A DNA stretch of 45,397 bases from Paludibacteraceae bacterium (GCA_024693065.1 JAILLP010000001.1:1-45397), one strand, 5' to 3'. Positions 32,572 through 42,083 are shown, numbered from the stretch's first letter. Notes: generated from the letters alone by a model not told the origin. Numbers and translations: made by a program.

Positions 32572-35556
32572 ATGGTGAAAACGCGTATTCTTTCCATCAT
32601 AGTCTTCCTAGCCATTTCTTTTGATGTTTTCGCTCAAAACTCAGATTTGGACAACGCTGTCGTTCCTGTCTATGCTTTCCTGCAGAAAGAGTTCTCTGTA
32701 CTGAAACATAACAAGTTAAGCAACGATAGTTCTTTCCTTGATACAAGCAAAAAGAGAATTGACATATATCTATCTAAACATGTGGAAGGTATTGCGTTGA
32801 GGGAGGACATCGTCGATCGAATCTATGATTCAGTCTCCGCCTACCTGCCCATGTCGTATAAAAACTATGATCTCACCTTGTACGTCAATCGCTACGAATT
32901 ACATGATTTGATACCCAACTGGACTCGCAAGGAGATGAAGTTGGATAAGGGTCGCTTTGAGAAGGAGTACTTCAAGGGGCATCAGCTGGTGCGCAATGTG
33001 AGCAAACCTTACGAGGTGTCGAAAGGCTTGAGCAACCGTCACATCGCCATGTGGCCGAGCCACGGTTGGTACTTCGAATCGAACTCGAAGGGAAGCCAAT
33101 GGCAGTGGCAGCGGCCTTGCATCTTTCAGGTGGTGGAGGATACCTATACCCTGGGATATGTCTTGCCCTATATCGCCCCCATGCTGGAGAATGCCGGTGC
33201 GACCGTGCTGTTGCCTAGGGAGCGTGACACGCAGTTCAACGAGGTGATCGTCGACAATGACACCAACGGAGACTATCTCTACGAGGAGCTGAACGGCAAG
33301 GACTGCATCTGGATGGGCTGCGACTCCGCCGGTTTCGCCAACAAGAAGAAAATGTACGTGGAGGGTGACCATCCCTTCAGCATGGGTACCTGCCGACAGG
33401 TGAAGACGGCCAAGGAGAAGAGCGCTGAGGCGCATTGGATTCCGGAGATTCCGGAGGATGGCGACTATGCGGTCTATGTCTCCTACCAAACCTTGCCGGA
33501 GAGTACGGCGGAGGCGCACTATAAGGTGAACCATGCGGGTGGCACCACGGAGTTCATCGTCAACCAACGCATGGGTGGCGGCACGTGGATCTACTTGGGT
33601 ACTTTCCATTTCAAGAAGGGTCTCCACCCTTCCATGGGTATGGTGGTCTTGACGAACCAGTCGCGGGGCGGCAAGGTGGTCACGGCCGATGCGGTGAAGT
33701 TCGGTGGCGGTATGGGAAATATCGGTCGTCCGGTGGTCACCGCGGAGGGTGATACGGTGGTGCAAGTCAGTGATAGGCTCCGTTTCCTGGAGGGCGCGCG
33801 CTATTGGTTGCAGTGGGCCGGATACCCGGACTCAGTCTTCTCGAGGAATGATGCGCTGAACGATTACAAGGATGATTACATGTGCCGTGGCGAGTGGGTG
33901 AACAACCTGATCGGGGGCTCTCCCAGGGCGAAGGATAGGCCCGGCAAACGCATCCCTATCGATCTGGCGTTTGGCCTACATACGGATGCGGGACAGCTCC
34001 TGAGGGATTCGATTTATGGAACATTGGCGATATATATGTCCGAGAGTTACGGGAACCGTGACTATTGGAATGGACAAAGACGTCTGGCGGGCCGTGACTT
34101 GACAGATATGATCCAGACGCAGGTGGTGGAGGACATCCGCCGTGCCTTCCGCCCTAATTGGACCCGTCGTAAGATGACGGACGCTTCCTACTACGAAGCC
34201 CGTGTGCCGGAGGTGCCGACCATGTTGCTGGAGTTGCTCTCCCACCAAAACTACACGGACATGAAGTATGGGCTAGACCCGAACTTCCGATTCTTCGCCA
34301 GCCGCTCCATCTACAAGGCGCTCCTGAAGTTCATCGCTTACCAGTATAAGACGGACTATGTGGTGCAGCCGTTGCCTGTGACGAATTTCAGCACTGAGTT
34401 CTACGACAAGAAAAAGAGAAGTGTCTTCTTGAGTTGGGAACCGCAGGAGGATAGCCTGGAGGCGACCGCCACGCCTTCCAAATATGTGGTCTACGTCTCC
34501 CGAAATGACGGAGGTTGGGACAATGGAACCTTGGTGGACGCACCGCATTATGTGATGCCGATCGACTCGGGCGTCATCTATAACTTCAAGGTGACGGCGG
34601 TGAATGACGGTGGTGAGAGTTTCCCTTCGGAGGTTCTCTCCGTGTGCAGGGGCAAATCTGCCCAGACGGCCCTGATCATCAACGGATTTGACCGTGTTTC
34701 CGCTCCCGAGTATTTCGATACGGGGGACTACTCCGGCTTTTTGGACGATTGCGACCAGGGCGTGCCGGACCATTATGACCTCAGTTATGTGGGTAAGCAG
34801 TATGGTTTCCGCAAGCGTCAGAAGTTCCGTAGCAACGCGGAGCCCGGACATGGGGCCTGTCAGGTGGACTACGAAGGGGTGGTCATCGCCGGCAACACGT
34901 TCGACTTCCCTTTGTTGCATGGCAAGTCCATCAAGAATGCGGGCTATTCGTTCGTCTCTTGTTCCAAGGCGGCTGTCACGGAGGGTAGCTACAACATCAG
35001 GCGGTTCGCCTTCGTGGACTTGATATTGGGGGAGGAGAAGGAGACCGTGGTGGGTTTGGGCACGCGCTATAAGACGTTTCCTCCACGTATGCAGGAGGAG
35101 TTGCGCAACTATCTGTTCCATGGTGGCAAACTCTATGCGAGCGGCGCTTATATCGCTTCAGACTTGATGGAGCGGGATTCCCTCTGTGTCGATGATGATA
35201 TCTATTTTGCGGAGAAAGTGCTGAAGTACACGTTGCGGCAGAGCAGGGTGGAGACGGAGGGAAGGATATCCAACTATTTTTCCGTCAACAAGGAGTTCTC
35301 GAAGAAGTTTTATAACTATAACAAGGCGTTAAGCAAATTTCAATATGCGGTGGAGTCTCCGGATGCCATCGACAGTGTGAATGGCTCCACGGTGGTCCAT
35401 TCCTTCGAGGGATGCAACCTGCCGTGCGCTGTGGCGTACAAAGGCAGGTACCGGACGTATATCTCCTCGGTTCCTTTTGAATCTATTACCACGCAATCTG
35501 CTCGAGACGCTTTGATGAAGGAGGTTGTGGATTTTCTGCTAAAAAAGAAAAAATAG
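32572..35556 (+). CDS. Amidase-like protein with inserted golvesin-type domain ('xanthan lyase' family)
   Basis: 994 residues from the ATG at 32572 (MVKTRILSIIVFLAISFDVFA, a signal peptide); the longer frame to 32530 overlaps the tRNA and is rejected. After an N-terminal helical domain, motifs of a zinc N-acetylmuramoyl-L-alanine amidase (Amidase_3 fold) appear but are split: WPSHGWYFE and LLPRERDT come first, then a ~150-residue golvesin/CBM-like beta domain (YVEGDHPF...ADAVKFGGG), then LHTDAG and PTMLLELLSHQNYTD. A fibronectin III-like domain (KYVVYVSRNDGG...FKVTAVNDGGES) and a C-terminal domain beginning ALIINGFDRVS follow. Databases often call such proteins xanthan lyase; the motifs suggest peptidoglycan amidase instead. 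First protein gene of a four-gene operon. Confidence 0.75.
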   Translation: MVKTRILSIIVFLAISFDVFAQNSDLDNAVVPVYAFLQKEFSVLKHNKLSNDSSFLDTSKKRIDIYLSKHVEGIALREDIVDRIYDSVSAYLPMSYKNYDLTLYVNRYELHDLIPNWTRKEMKLDKGRFEKEYFKGHQLVRNVSKPYEVSKGLSNRHIAMWPSHGWYFESNSKGSQWQWQRPCIFQVVEDTYTLGYVLPYIAPMLENAGATVLLPRERDTQFNEVIVDNDTNGDYLYEELNGKDCIWMGCDSAGFANKKKMYVEGDHPFSMGTCRQVKTAKEKSAEAHWIPEIPEDGDYAVYVSYQTLPESTAEAHYKVNHAGGTTEFIVNQRMGGGTWIYLGTFHFKKGLHPSMGMVVLTNQSRGGKVVTADAVKFGGGMGNIGRPVVTAEGDTVVQVSDRLRFLEGARYWLQWAGYPDSVFSRNDALNDYKDDYMCRGEWVNNLIGGSPRAKDRPGKRIPIDLAFGLHTDAGQLLRDSIYGTLAIYMSESYGNRDYWNGQRRLAGRDLTDMIQTQVVEDIRRAFRPNWTRRKMTDASYYEARVPEVPTMLLELLSHQNYTDMKYGLDPNFRFFASRSIYKALLKFIAYQYKTDYVVQPLPVTNFSTEFYDKKKRSVFLSWEPQEDSLEATATPSKYVVYVSRNDGGWDNGTLVDAPHYVMPIDSGVIYNFKVTAVNDGGESFPSEVLSVCRGKSAQTALIINGFDRVSAPEYFDTGDYSGFLDDCDQGVPDHYDLSYVGKQYGFRKRQKFRSNAEPGHGACQVDYEGVVIAGNTFDFPLLHGKSIKNAGYSFVSCSKAAVTEGSYNIRRFAFVDLILGEEKETVVGLGTRYKTFPPRMQEELRNYLFHGGKLYASGAYIASDLMERDSLCVDDDIYFAEKVLKYTLRQSRVETEGRISNYFSVNKEFSKKFYNYNKALSKFQYAVESPDAIDSVNGSTVVHSFEGCNLPCAVAYKGRYRTYISSVPFESITTQSARDALMKEVVDFLLKKKK

Positions 35557-35559
35557 CTT

Positions 35560-37002
35560 ATGGTGGATCTTTTTATGCCTTACGTGCCGGGCGGTGAGAC
35601 TACTTTGTCCGCGCTCGCAACCGCTGATGGGGTGGGTTCTGTCACCCTGTTGTATACGGGTGCGCAACCTGCTGTGCCGGGTGTGCGTTCATTGCGTATT
35701 GACCGTTTGGATACTTGCGACGCCTTGCGTTCGATAGCGGCCACCGCCAGCGCTCCGTACATCGCCCTGGCGTGTGACGCCCGTCCGTTCCGCTTGGGAC
35801 AGAATGCCTTGAGACGGATTGCCCAGGTGTTGGAATATTCAGACGCCACCATGGCCTACGCTGACTACCTCGAACAGTCTGGTGACGAGGTGAAGCCGCA
35901 TCCTTTGATCGACTACCAATTGGGTAGTGTGCGGGACGATTTCGACTTCGGTCCGTTGCTCTTCTTCGAGGCGGGTAGCTTTAAGCGTTGCGTCTCGGAG
36001 ATGGACGAGTCCATCGCTTTCTCTTCCCTCTATGATTTGCGGTTGAGGCTTTCGGAACAGGTGCTCCCTTTCCATTTGAACGAAACATTGTACACGGTGC
36101 TGTCGGAGGACAAGACCTCTTCCGAGGAGAAGCAATTCGCCTACGTGGACGCCCGTAACCGGGAGGTGCAGATCGAGCGGGAGAGGGTCTTCACCGAATA
36201 TCTGAAACGTGTGGGGGCCTACTTGGAACCGTCGTTCATGCCGGTGTCGTTGGATGGCGCTTCCTTCGAATACGAGGCTTCGGTCATCATCCCTGTGCGT
36301 AACCGTGTGAAAACCATATCGGATGCTATCCGTTCGGTGCTTTCCCAGAAGACGGATTTCGCCTTCAACCTGATTGTGGTGGACAACCATTCCACGGATG
36401 GAACGACGGAGACGATAGATGCCCTCGCGAAGCAGGACGCCCGCATCATACATGTCATCCCTTCCCGTGACGATCTAGGCATTGGAGGATGCTGGAACGA
36501 GGGGGTGAACCATCCTAAATGTGGCAAGTTCGCCATCCAATTGGACAGTGACGATGTCTATAGCGGAGAGGATACCGTCCGCAAGATCGTCGCCGCTTTC
36601 TACGAGCAACAATGCGCCATGGTGGTGGGCACGTACGCCATCACCAATTTCAGGATGGAGACCATCCCGCCGGGTGTGATCGACCATAAGGAGTGGACCT
36701 ATGAGAACGGGCGGAACAACGCTTTGAGGATTAACGGGTTAGGTGCTCCCCGCGCCTTCTACACACCTTTGTTGCGTAAGCTCCAGTTGCCTAATACGAG
36801 CTATGGGGAGGACTATGCGATGGGACTGACCATCTCACACAACTACCCGATCGGCAGGATATACGATGTGCTCTACCTTTGCCGTCGCTGGGAGGGCAAT
36901 TCGGACGCTAATCTGGATATCATTAAGCAGAATAAGAATAATCTATATAAAGACAAGTTGCGTACCATCGAGATGATGCGCAGGATTAAGGAGTCGAGGT
37001 AA
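35560..37002 (+). CDS. Family 2 glycosyltransferase with two GT-A-like halves
   Basis: 480 residues, no signal peptide. The C-terminal half (~240-470) is a clear GT-A fold family 2 glycosyltransferase: [34 protein letters not shown], and the nucleotide-sugar/metal motif [10 protein letters not shown], followed by GYGED-like SYGEDYAMG. The N-terminal half (~1-230) has features of a second, degenerate GT-A domain ([24 protein letters not shown]) without an intact DxD-type motif. It starts 3 bp after the amidase-like gene. Sugar and acceptor cannot be told. Confidence 0.82.
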   Translation: MVDLFMPYVPGGETTLSALATADGVGSVTLLYTGAQPAVPGVRSLRIDRLDTCDALRSIAATASAPYIALACDARPFRLGQNALRRIAQVLEYSDATMAYADYLEQSGDEVKPHPLIDYQLGSVRDDFDFGPLLFFEAGSFKRCVSEMDESIAFSSLYDLRLRLSEQVLPFHLNETLYTVLSEDKTSSEEKQFAYVDARNREVQIERERVFTEYLKRVGAYLEPSFMPVSLDGASFEYEASVIIPVRNRVKTISDAIRSVLSQKTDFAFNLIVVDNHSTDGTTETIDALAKQDARIIHVIPSRDDLGIGGCWNEGVNHPKCGKFAIQLDSDDVYSGEDTVRKIVAAFYEQQCAMVVGTYAITNFRMETIPPGVIDHKEWTYENGRNNALRINGLGAPRAFYTPLLRKLQLPNTSYGEDYAMGLTISHNYPIGRIYDVLYLCRRWEGNSDANLDIIKQNKNNLYKDKLRTIEMMRRIKESR

Positions 37003-37883
37003 TGGACGTCAGGAAATTTTACGAGGAACAACTGGCCGAATGGCCGGAATTTAGGCAGAGAGTAGAACAATTGGAGCAAGTGGAGCTGCGCGAGTTCAGG
37101 CTGAACGGTTTCACCATCAAGGCGCAGTTCAACCCGGCCCGCGCCGTCTCGTCGGGTGCCAAGTTGGACAAGGAATCGATCGCTAAGCGCAAGTGTTTCT
37201 TGTGCTCCGAAAACCGTCCGGAGGTGCAGCGCGGACTCAAGCTGAACGATCGGTTCATGTTGTTGGTGAATCCCTTCCCGATTCTCAAGGAGCATTTCAC
37301 GATTGCCTGCGACACGCACTGCCCTCAGGAGATCAAGCCCAATTTGGGCGACATGCTGGACTTTGCCCAGATGATGCCTGACCATATCATTTTCTATAAC
37401 GGTCCACGTTGCGGAGCCTCTGCGCCCGACCATCTGCATTTCCAGGCGGTGGCGAAGGGCCAGTTGCCTTTGGAGCAGGAGTGGAGGAAGGCGGAGAAGC
37501 GCGAGTTGTCCGAGTGGAACGGCCATAGGATGGAGCAGTTGATGGGCTTCGGGAGGAGTTGCGTGCATGCGGAGTCTGACCGGAAGGATGCGTTGGCATC
37601 GCTCTTCAACCAGACCTACACGCAATACATGATGATGGAGGGAGGCAATGAGGAGCCTCGTCTAAACCTCTTCGCCATGTATGAGGAGGGGCGTTGGCAT
37701 CTCTTCATCTTTCCGCGCAAGACGCATCGCCCCACACAGTATTATGCGGAAGGCGAGGCGTACCGCATGATTAGCCCAGGCGCGATCGACATGGCAGGCG
37801 TTCTTGTCTTGCCCCGCAAGGCGGATTTCGAGGCATTGACCCTCAGTGAACTGAAGGATGTTTATCTTCAAGTCTCGCTATAG
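37002..37883 (+). CDS. DUF4922-family HIT/GalT-like protein
   Basis: 293 residues. Start and preceding stop overlap as TAATG, indicating translational coupling. Features of the GalT/Ap4A-phosphorylase branch of the HIT superfamily: a CFLC pair (Cys65, Cys68), NPFPILKEHFTIA, and the active-site-like DHLHFQ (His144, His146, Gln148; HxHxQ). It is therefore probably a nucleotidyltransferase or phosphorylase acting on a nucleotide-sugar or dinucleotide, cytoplasmic. The family name rests on recall of Bacteroidota proteins with this layout; substrate unknown. The glycosyltransferase next to it makes a nucleotide-sugar role plausible. Confidence 0.72.
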   Translation: MDVRKFYEEQLAEWPEFRQRVEQLEQVELREFRLNGFTIKAQFNPARAVSSGAKLDKESIAKRKCFLCSENRPEVQRGLKLNDRFMLLVNPFPILKEHFTIACDTHCPQEIKPNLGDMLDFAQMMPDHIIFYNGPRCGASAPDHLHFQAVAKGQLPLEQEWRKAEKRELSEWNGHRMEQLMGFGRSCVHAESDRKDALASLFNQTYTQYMMMEGGNEEPRLNLFAMYEEGRWHLFIFPRKTHRPTQYYAEGEAYRMISPGAIDMAGVLVLPRKADFEALTLSELKDVYLQVSL

Positions 37884-37886
37884 ATT

Positions 37887-38357
37887 ATGGGTAAGTTGAC
37901 GTTGATATTATTCTCTTTTTTGCTGGCGATGGGGGTGTTCGCTGAGGAGCAATCCCCTCAGGTCGGTGATGTCAACATCAGGGAGGTGAGCCGTGGTGGT
38001 CTTGGACTATTGCGGACACGGGAAGGTGCTCCGTCCGTCATTTTCATGCGGGAGGGAGGCACAACCCGTTATTTCCTGGAGATGATCACGACGCACCAGT
38101 TGGACAATCTGATGCTCTTCTACTTGGGGAAATCCAAGGATCAGGTGCGCGAATGCCTCGAATATTTCCAGAGGATTTTGGAGGAAAAGACGCAGGTCAC
38201 CGTGAAGGACGATGTCAAGAGTGTCTATTCCATCTCGTATCAGCAGGAAGACGGGCGCAATCTCCGTTTCTCGACCAAAGGCTTTGTGGGGGATGGTTAT
38301 CTCAGCAAGGCGAACATCAGGAAGTTCATCTCCGATCTGGAGAAATTCGCGGAGTAA
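37887..38357 (+). CDS. Small secreted protein of unknown function
   Basis: 156 residues with signal peptide (LILFSFLLAMGVFA, cleavage before EEQS). The mature part is mixed alpha/beta with no recognised domain; it ends in the amphipathic segment ANIRKFISDLEKFAE. It starts 3 bp after the DUF4922 gene, so it belongs to the same operon. No function can be assigned. Confidence 0.7.
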   Translation: MGKLTLILFSFLLAMGVFAEEQSPQVGDVNIREVSRGGLGLLRTREGAPSVIFMREGGTTRYFLEMITTHQLDNLMLFYLGKSKDQVRECLEYFQRILEEKTQVTVKDDVKSVYSISYQQEDGRNLRFSTKGFVGDGYLSKANIRKFISDLEKFAE

Positions 38358-38397
38358 TTAAATTCTAGTCAATCACTTAGCGCAGCTATATAAACAA

Positions 38398-38423
38398 GAA
38401 AAGACCCAGTGTGTAACACACTG
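38398..38423 (-). terminator. Terminator of tRNA-Arg, possibly bidirectional
   Basis: CAGTGTG-taa-CACACTG (7-bp stem) followed on the minus strand by GGTCTTTTC. It lies 11 bp beyond the tRNA-Arg 3' end and 50 bp after the plus-strand operon's last stop codon. Confidence 0.7.
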
Positions 38424-38433
38424 AGCCTTCTTG

Positions 38434-38505
38434 TAGTCGAGCCGGGAATCGAACCCGGATCTAAGGTTTAGGAAACCCGTATTCTATCCATTGAACTACT
38501 CAACC
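38434..38505 (-). tRNA. tRNA-Arg (anticodon CCT)
   Basis: 72 nt. Acceptor GGTTGAG pairs with CTCGACT (two wobble pairs); D-stem GTTC/GAAT; anticodon loop TTCCTAA gives CCT, reading AGG; T-arm CCGGG-TTCGATT-CCCGG. The anticodon stem CGGGT/ACCTT has one G-T pair and a C-T mismatch at its base. Discriminator A, CCA not encoded. Confidence 0.93.
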
Positions 38506-38538
38506 AAACCCATGATATCCTTTTCTGGAATCATTGCG

Positions 38539-38546
38539 CAAATTTA
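38539..38546 (-). promoter_or_regulatory. -7 promoter element of tRNA-Arg
   Basis: TAAATTTG on the minus strand matches TAnnTTTG, 34 bp before the tRNA 5' end. No clear -33 element. The rest of 38547-38804 is AT-rich with nothing recognised. Confidence 0.5.
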
Positions 38547-38804
38547 AGAGAAAAAAGCTCCGCTCACAACTCTTTGCGGAATAAAATTTACGTTTTTCCA
38601 CATGACGGTTTCATTTAGCCTATTGGATATTTACTATTTAGCTATTTACGGTTTACTATTTTGAGTGAAAACGCACACGATTTTATTCTTCTCTTCAGGA
38701 TGAAACCGTAGGTGTTTTTTGTAATTTTGCCTAGTAATATACTGTTATTTAGGTTGTTGTGTAGTTTTTGAATGACTATTTCCCTTTCATTTTGGGACCT
38801 CTAC

Positions 38805-40169
38805 TCACTTATCATAATACTCGATTTCGTATATGGAGCCATCCTTAAATTCGCCTTTCTCGTAGGTGAGGATTTCCGTGGCGTTTGTGTGGCTATCGGT
38901 TTTAGACAAAGTAGTCCGAAACACCTTTCCGTCAAGGTATACCTCGCTTTTCGTAGGACGGTTATATCCTTCGTAGGAGGCAGCCATGGCGAGGTGGCAG
39001 TCGCCGTATGCGTCGCAGGAAGTGAAGGCGGTTTCGTTCCCCCATTGGTCGTATTCGAAGATGCTTTTGGAGTCCGCCCATGGCTCGTCCACATATTCGT
39101 ATGGCGAGACGAAGATCACGTCTTCGTCCGGAATAGTGTTTCCCACCTTCTTGCGGTACTTGTCGCCTTTGCCGTAGTAGGTGGTGACCGACGTCTCTTT
39201 CCCATTCTTGTATTCCCAGACCCGTTTTTCCCAGTTGCCATCATTCCCCTTTGTGAGCGATTCCAGTTGGTTGCCCTCCGCGTCGTAGGTGTAGATGTGT
39301 TCCTTGCTCATCACGTTTGGCTTGGAAATGTTGCATGTCATCAACCTCACCATCCTGCCGGCCTGGTCGTATTCCACGGAATCCTTGCGGTCCTTCCGCA
39401 TGTCGTAAGTGCATACGACACGTTCCGAATCATCATAGAGGCGCAGTTCGACGAGTCCTTCACCCTGATGGTAGTACTTTCTGCCGCGCAATTTCCCCAA
39501 ACTGCTGTATTCGTATGTGAACCGAGATTCTCCGTTCCATTGTTGTTCAACCCTTTCAGTGATTTTACCATCCTTGTTGAAGGTGTTGTGGATGACCGAA
39601 TAGGGGACGCATTTGTTCTCCGAGTGGGAATAGCTGGCATAGACCGAGTCGAGCATGTTGCCCTGCTTGTCGTAGGTTATCTTCAGTTCGCTGTAGGGTA
39701 TCTCTTGCGCATGGTTATACCAGTTTGAACCGACCAGCCTATTCTTTTGGTTATAGGAGTTCTTCTTCTCCATGCTCAGTTTGCCTTTCGTGAACACCTG
39801 TTCCTCTGCCAATAGATGCTTCCCCTTGAATTTGCGCAACGTTTGTTCGTAGATGACGGAGTCCGAATTGATGAGTGTCTCCTCGATGCAATCACCGTTT
39901 TTGTCGTAGCGCATGACTCTCTTCTTCCATGAACAGGCGTATTCCGTGAGTTGTTTTTCCTTGTTGAACTTCCACGTGTTCATCACCTGACCCTTCTGCG
40001 GCTGGTCCTTCACCCATTTCACGGAGTATTGGGTCACCGACTTCACATTTCCGACGAATCCGGCTCTTTCAACGTCGTTCTCCTTTTCGGGGTGGGGGAA
40101 TTCGGACTGCGCGTTTATCGATGTGCAGCATGCAAATACGGAAAGAATGAATAAATATCTGAAATCCAT
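38805..40169 (-). CDS. Secreted YD-repeat (Rhs-like) protein
   Basis: 454 residues with signal peptide ending CTSINA. At least five YD-type repeats are visible: YDKNGDCIEE, YDKQGNMLDS, YDQAGRMVRL, YDAEGNQLES and YDQWGNETAF, spaced through ~90-370. Such repeats form beta-sheet sheaths in Rhs/YD proteins. The chain is too short for an Rhs toxin cage, and no toxin domain is seen at the C-terminus (ILTYEKGEFKDGSIYEIEYYDK without toxin motifs). Probably a small envelope protein of the short Bacteroidota YD-repeat type. Stands alone with its own promoter. Confidence 0.75.
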   Translation of the reverse strand: MDFRYLFILSVFACCTSINAQSEFPHPEKENDVERAGFVGNVKSVTQYSVKWVKDQPQKGQVMNTWKFNKEKQLTEYACSWKKRVMRYDKNGDCIEETLINSDSVIYEQTLRKFKGKHLLAEEQVFTKGKLSMEKKNSYNQKNRLVGSNWYNHAQEIPYSELKITYDKQGNMLDSVYASYSHSENKCVPYSVIHNTFNKDGKITERVEQQWNGESRFTYEYSSLGKLRGRKYYHQGEGLVELRLYDDSERVVCTYDMRKDRKDSVEYDQAGRMVRLMTCNISKPNVMSKEHIYTYDAEGNQLESLTKGNDGNWEKRVWEYKNGKETSVTTYYGKGDKYRKKVGNTIPDEDVIFVSPYEYVDEPWADSKSIFEYDQWGNETAFTSCDAYGDCHLAMAASYEGYNRPTKSEVYLDGKVFRTTLSKTDSHTNATEILTYEKGEFKDGSIYEIEYYDK

Positions 40170-40218
40170 AACAATTGCTTTTTCAATGGGTACTAGAACT
40201 CACCTTAACGTAATGTTG

Positions 40219-40226
40219 CAAATGTA
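40219..40226 (-). promoter_or_regulatory. -7 promoter element of the YD-repeat gene
   Basis: TACATTTG on the minus strand, an exact TAnnTTTG match 50 bp before the ATG; ATTG lies 19 bp further up as a weak -33. Confidence 0.55.
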
Positions 40227-40717
40227 AGGAAAAGGGTTGAAACCACAATATATGGCGGGGCCTCCTTCTTTTTGCGAATCGTATATTATTGATAATAAGC
40301 GATTTAAAAACACGTCATAGATTGATAAGATAGTAAAGATTAGTAATCATATATATTTTTATCACAGATTATATGTGATTATATCAACCAAACATAAATT
40401 CATTAATGGATCTCTTCTATAGTGAATTTTTCATATGTATAAATTTGCTTTTTAATAAATTTTAAGTTATCTTCGTTATAGTTGAGTGAAAATAAAGAAC
40501 GAGACTAAAGATATATGGATGTATATATGAATGTAACATGATATAGGCAATAAATGAAGAAGTGAAGTTTACGAATAAAGGGTATGTATTTTTAATTTTT
40601 TAGTTATGAGGTTTAATTTGTAGGGAGGAGTTTCGATGGCATCGGGACTCCTCCAAAAAGTTTATGGAGGGGGGTATCTGTCGGGCCGTCATTTCTCTGT
40701 GGAGTACATATAGGGAT
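40227..40717. other. AT-rich intergenic region with two inverted repeats
   Basis: No gene seen. 40624-40654 holds GGAGGAGT...ACTCCTCC with an inner CGAT/ATCG stem, followed on the plus strand by AAAAAG. Around 40354-40380 an imperfect AATCATAT/ATATGTGATT inverted repeat occurs. Function unknown. Confidence 0.45.
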
Positions 40718-40748
40718 AAAAAAAGTGCGGACACCTAAGCGCCCGCAC
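40718..40748 (-). terminator. Intrinsic terminator of the lipoprotein operon
   Basis: GTGCGG and CCGCAC form the stem, followed by seven T on the minus strand; 25 bp after the lipoprotein stop codon. Confidence 0.88.
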
Positions 40749-40772
40749 CTCGTTTTCTGTAATCAAGAAAGA

Positions 40773-41219
40773 TTATTCAGCGATCTCAACGATGTGAGTG
40801 ATTTTCTCCTTAGCATCGTCCAACCAGTAGCTAACCTTCTTGTTGTTCAAGATTGATTTTTCGATGTTAGCGAAAGGAATCGTATCGAACACGCCGTCCT
40901 TGAGGAGGATAACCTCAGCGTCGTTAGCCAAGAAAATCTTCTTGAGGTCGCCAGCAGCTTCGCCGTTAGCGTCAGTGTCCTTCAAGTTGAGGGTCCATCC
41001 GCCGTCAGCCTCTTCGTGCAAGCCGAAAGACTTAGCTGCGATACTGTTCTCCTGCAAGAATTTGTTTACAGCCTCAGCTGCGGTAGCTGCTGCGCTTTCA
41101 GCGGCATCAACTGTAGCCTCTACAGTCTCTTGAGCCTCGTTCTCTACCTTCTTTTGTTCCTTTTTACAACCAGCCATGATGAGAGCCAAGCAACCCATCA
41201 AAAGAAAAATCTTTTTCAT
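40773..41219 (-). CDS. Small lipoprotein of unknown function
   Basis: 148 residues. Lipoprotein signal with lipobox LIMAGC (Cys17), then KKEQKK and an Ala/Glu-rich helical stretch (VENEAQETVEATVDAAESAA), probably a tether. The C-terminal ~85 residues form a small alpha/beta domain (GGWTLNLKDTDANG, VILLKDGVFDTIPF). It follows the duplicated-domain gene by 44 bp on the same strand. No family recognised. Confidence 0.75.
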   Translation of the reverse strand: MKKIFLLMGCLALIMAGCKKEQKKVENEAQETVEATVDAAESAAATAAEAVNKFLQENSIAAKSFGLHEEADGGWTLNLKDTDANGEAAGDLKKIFLANDAEVILLKDGVFDTIPFANIEKSILNNKKVSYWLDDAKEKITHIVEIAE

Positions 41220-41263
41220 TGTACTAAAATTTAATGATTTATAAAATTGAATATTGTTTCTGA

Positions 41264-41920
41264 TTATTTAACGAACACCGTGTCGATGGCGCCCTTAGCG
41301 ATCTTTTGGTTAGAAACCAAAGAAGCGGAAACCAACTTCGTTGTTCCACCCTTCAAGGCGAACAATACCTTAGTAGGGTCAGCCTCAGCGTCGGCCATCT
41401 TGATCTCCTTGTAGTCGTTGCTGATGTAAGAAGCGGCTTGGTCAGCCAACTCGATGACGTCGCCGTCCACTTGGATCGTCACAGCGCCAGCCTTTGCGTC
41501 CAGCACATTGACTTCGCCAGTCTTTCCGAGGTGGTTGAAGCGAACCATAGTTGAGTCGCTAAGACCTGATAATTCCAATTCCTTGCTGCCTTGAGCGAAA
41601 GTAGTCTCGTTAGCAGGACCGCTGATAGCGGAGTTTGTGCTCTCAGTAGGAGAGATGAGTTTTGTAGACTTTGCGCCCAATGCCAACAATACACCAGCAG
41701 GGTTAGCCTCTGCTTTAGCCTTGTTGATAGCCTCCAAAGAGGTGCTCAAGTAAGAGCATCCGGCGTCGGACAAGTTGATTGTCTTTCCGTCGATGATGAA
41801 GGTAACGTTACCAGCAGCGATTTTGCCCGCTACGATCTTAATTGCTCCTGCATAGTTCGCATTGTTGCATGCGATGATGTCGTTGGCGCCGAATTTTGCT
41901 AAATCGATTGAATTTGCCAT
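41264..41920 (-). CDS. Protein with an internally duplicated ~54-residue domain
   Basis: 218 residues, no signal peptide. Two copies of one domain are plain: residues 37-90 and 145-198, both with pattern GxVTxxxDGxxIxLxDxxxSYxSxxxxxIxxAxAEAxPxxVLxAL...TKLxS. An N-terminal stretch (MANSIDLAKFGANDIIACNN) and a Thr/Ser-rich connector surround them. Unknown family; the repeated compact beta-rich unit suggests a binding or structural role. Upstream gene of a two-gene operon with the lipoprotein. Confidence 0.7.
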   Translation of the reverse strand: MANSIDLAKFGANDIIACNNANYAGAIKIVAGKIAAGNVTFIIDGKTINLSDAGCSYLSTSLEAINKAKAEANPAGVLLALGAKSTKLISPTESTNSAISGPANETTFAQGSKELELSGLSDSTMVRFNHLGKTGEVNVLDAKAGAVTIQVDGDVIELADQAASYISNDYKEIKMADAEADPTKVLFALKGGTTKLVSASLVSNQKIAKGAIDTVFVK

Positions 41921-42083
41921 CTTTCTATAAGCGTTTAAAAGTTAAAAAATATATGTTCTTCAATATCGAAATTATCAGGTCACTAAGTTATGAATATATT
42001 GCGAGAATTCAAAATTTTAAATGGAAGATTCAATCCATTATGAAATAATGGGATAAAAATGTAATATGTACACCAATAAATCA

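Noticed and set aside
38772-39728. Plus-strand 318-codon frame opposite the YD-repeat gene
   Set aside because: The minus strand encodes clear YD repeats and a signal peptide; the plus frame has no recognisable features. A TAATTTTG upstream at 38722 is probably chance.
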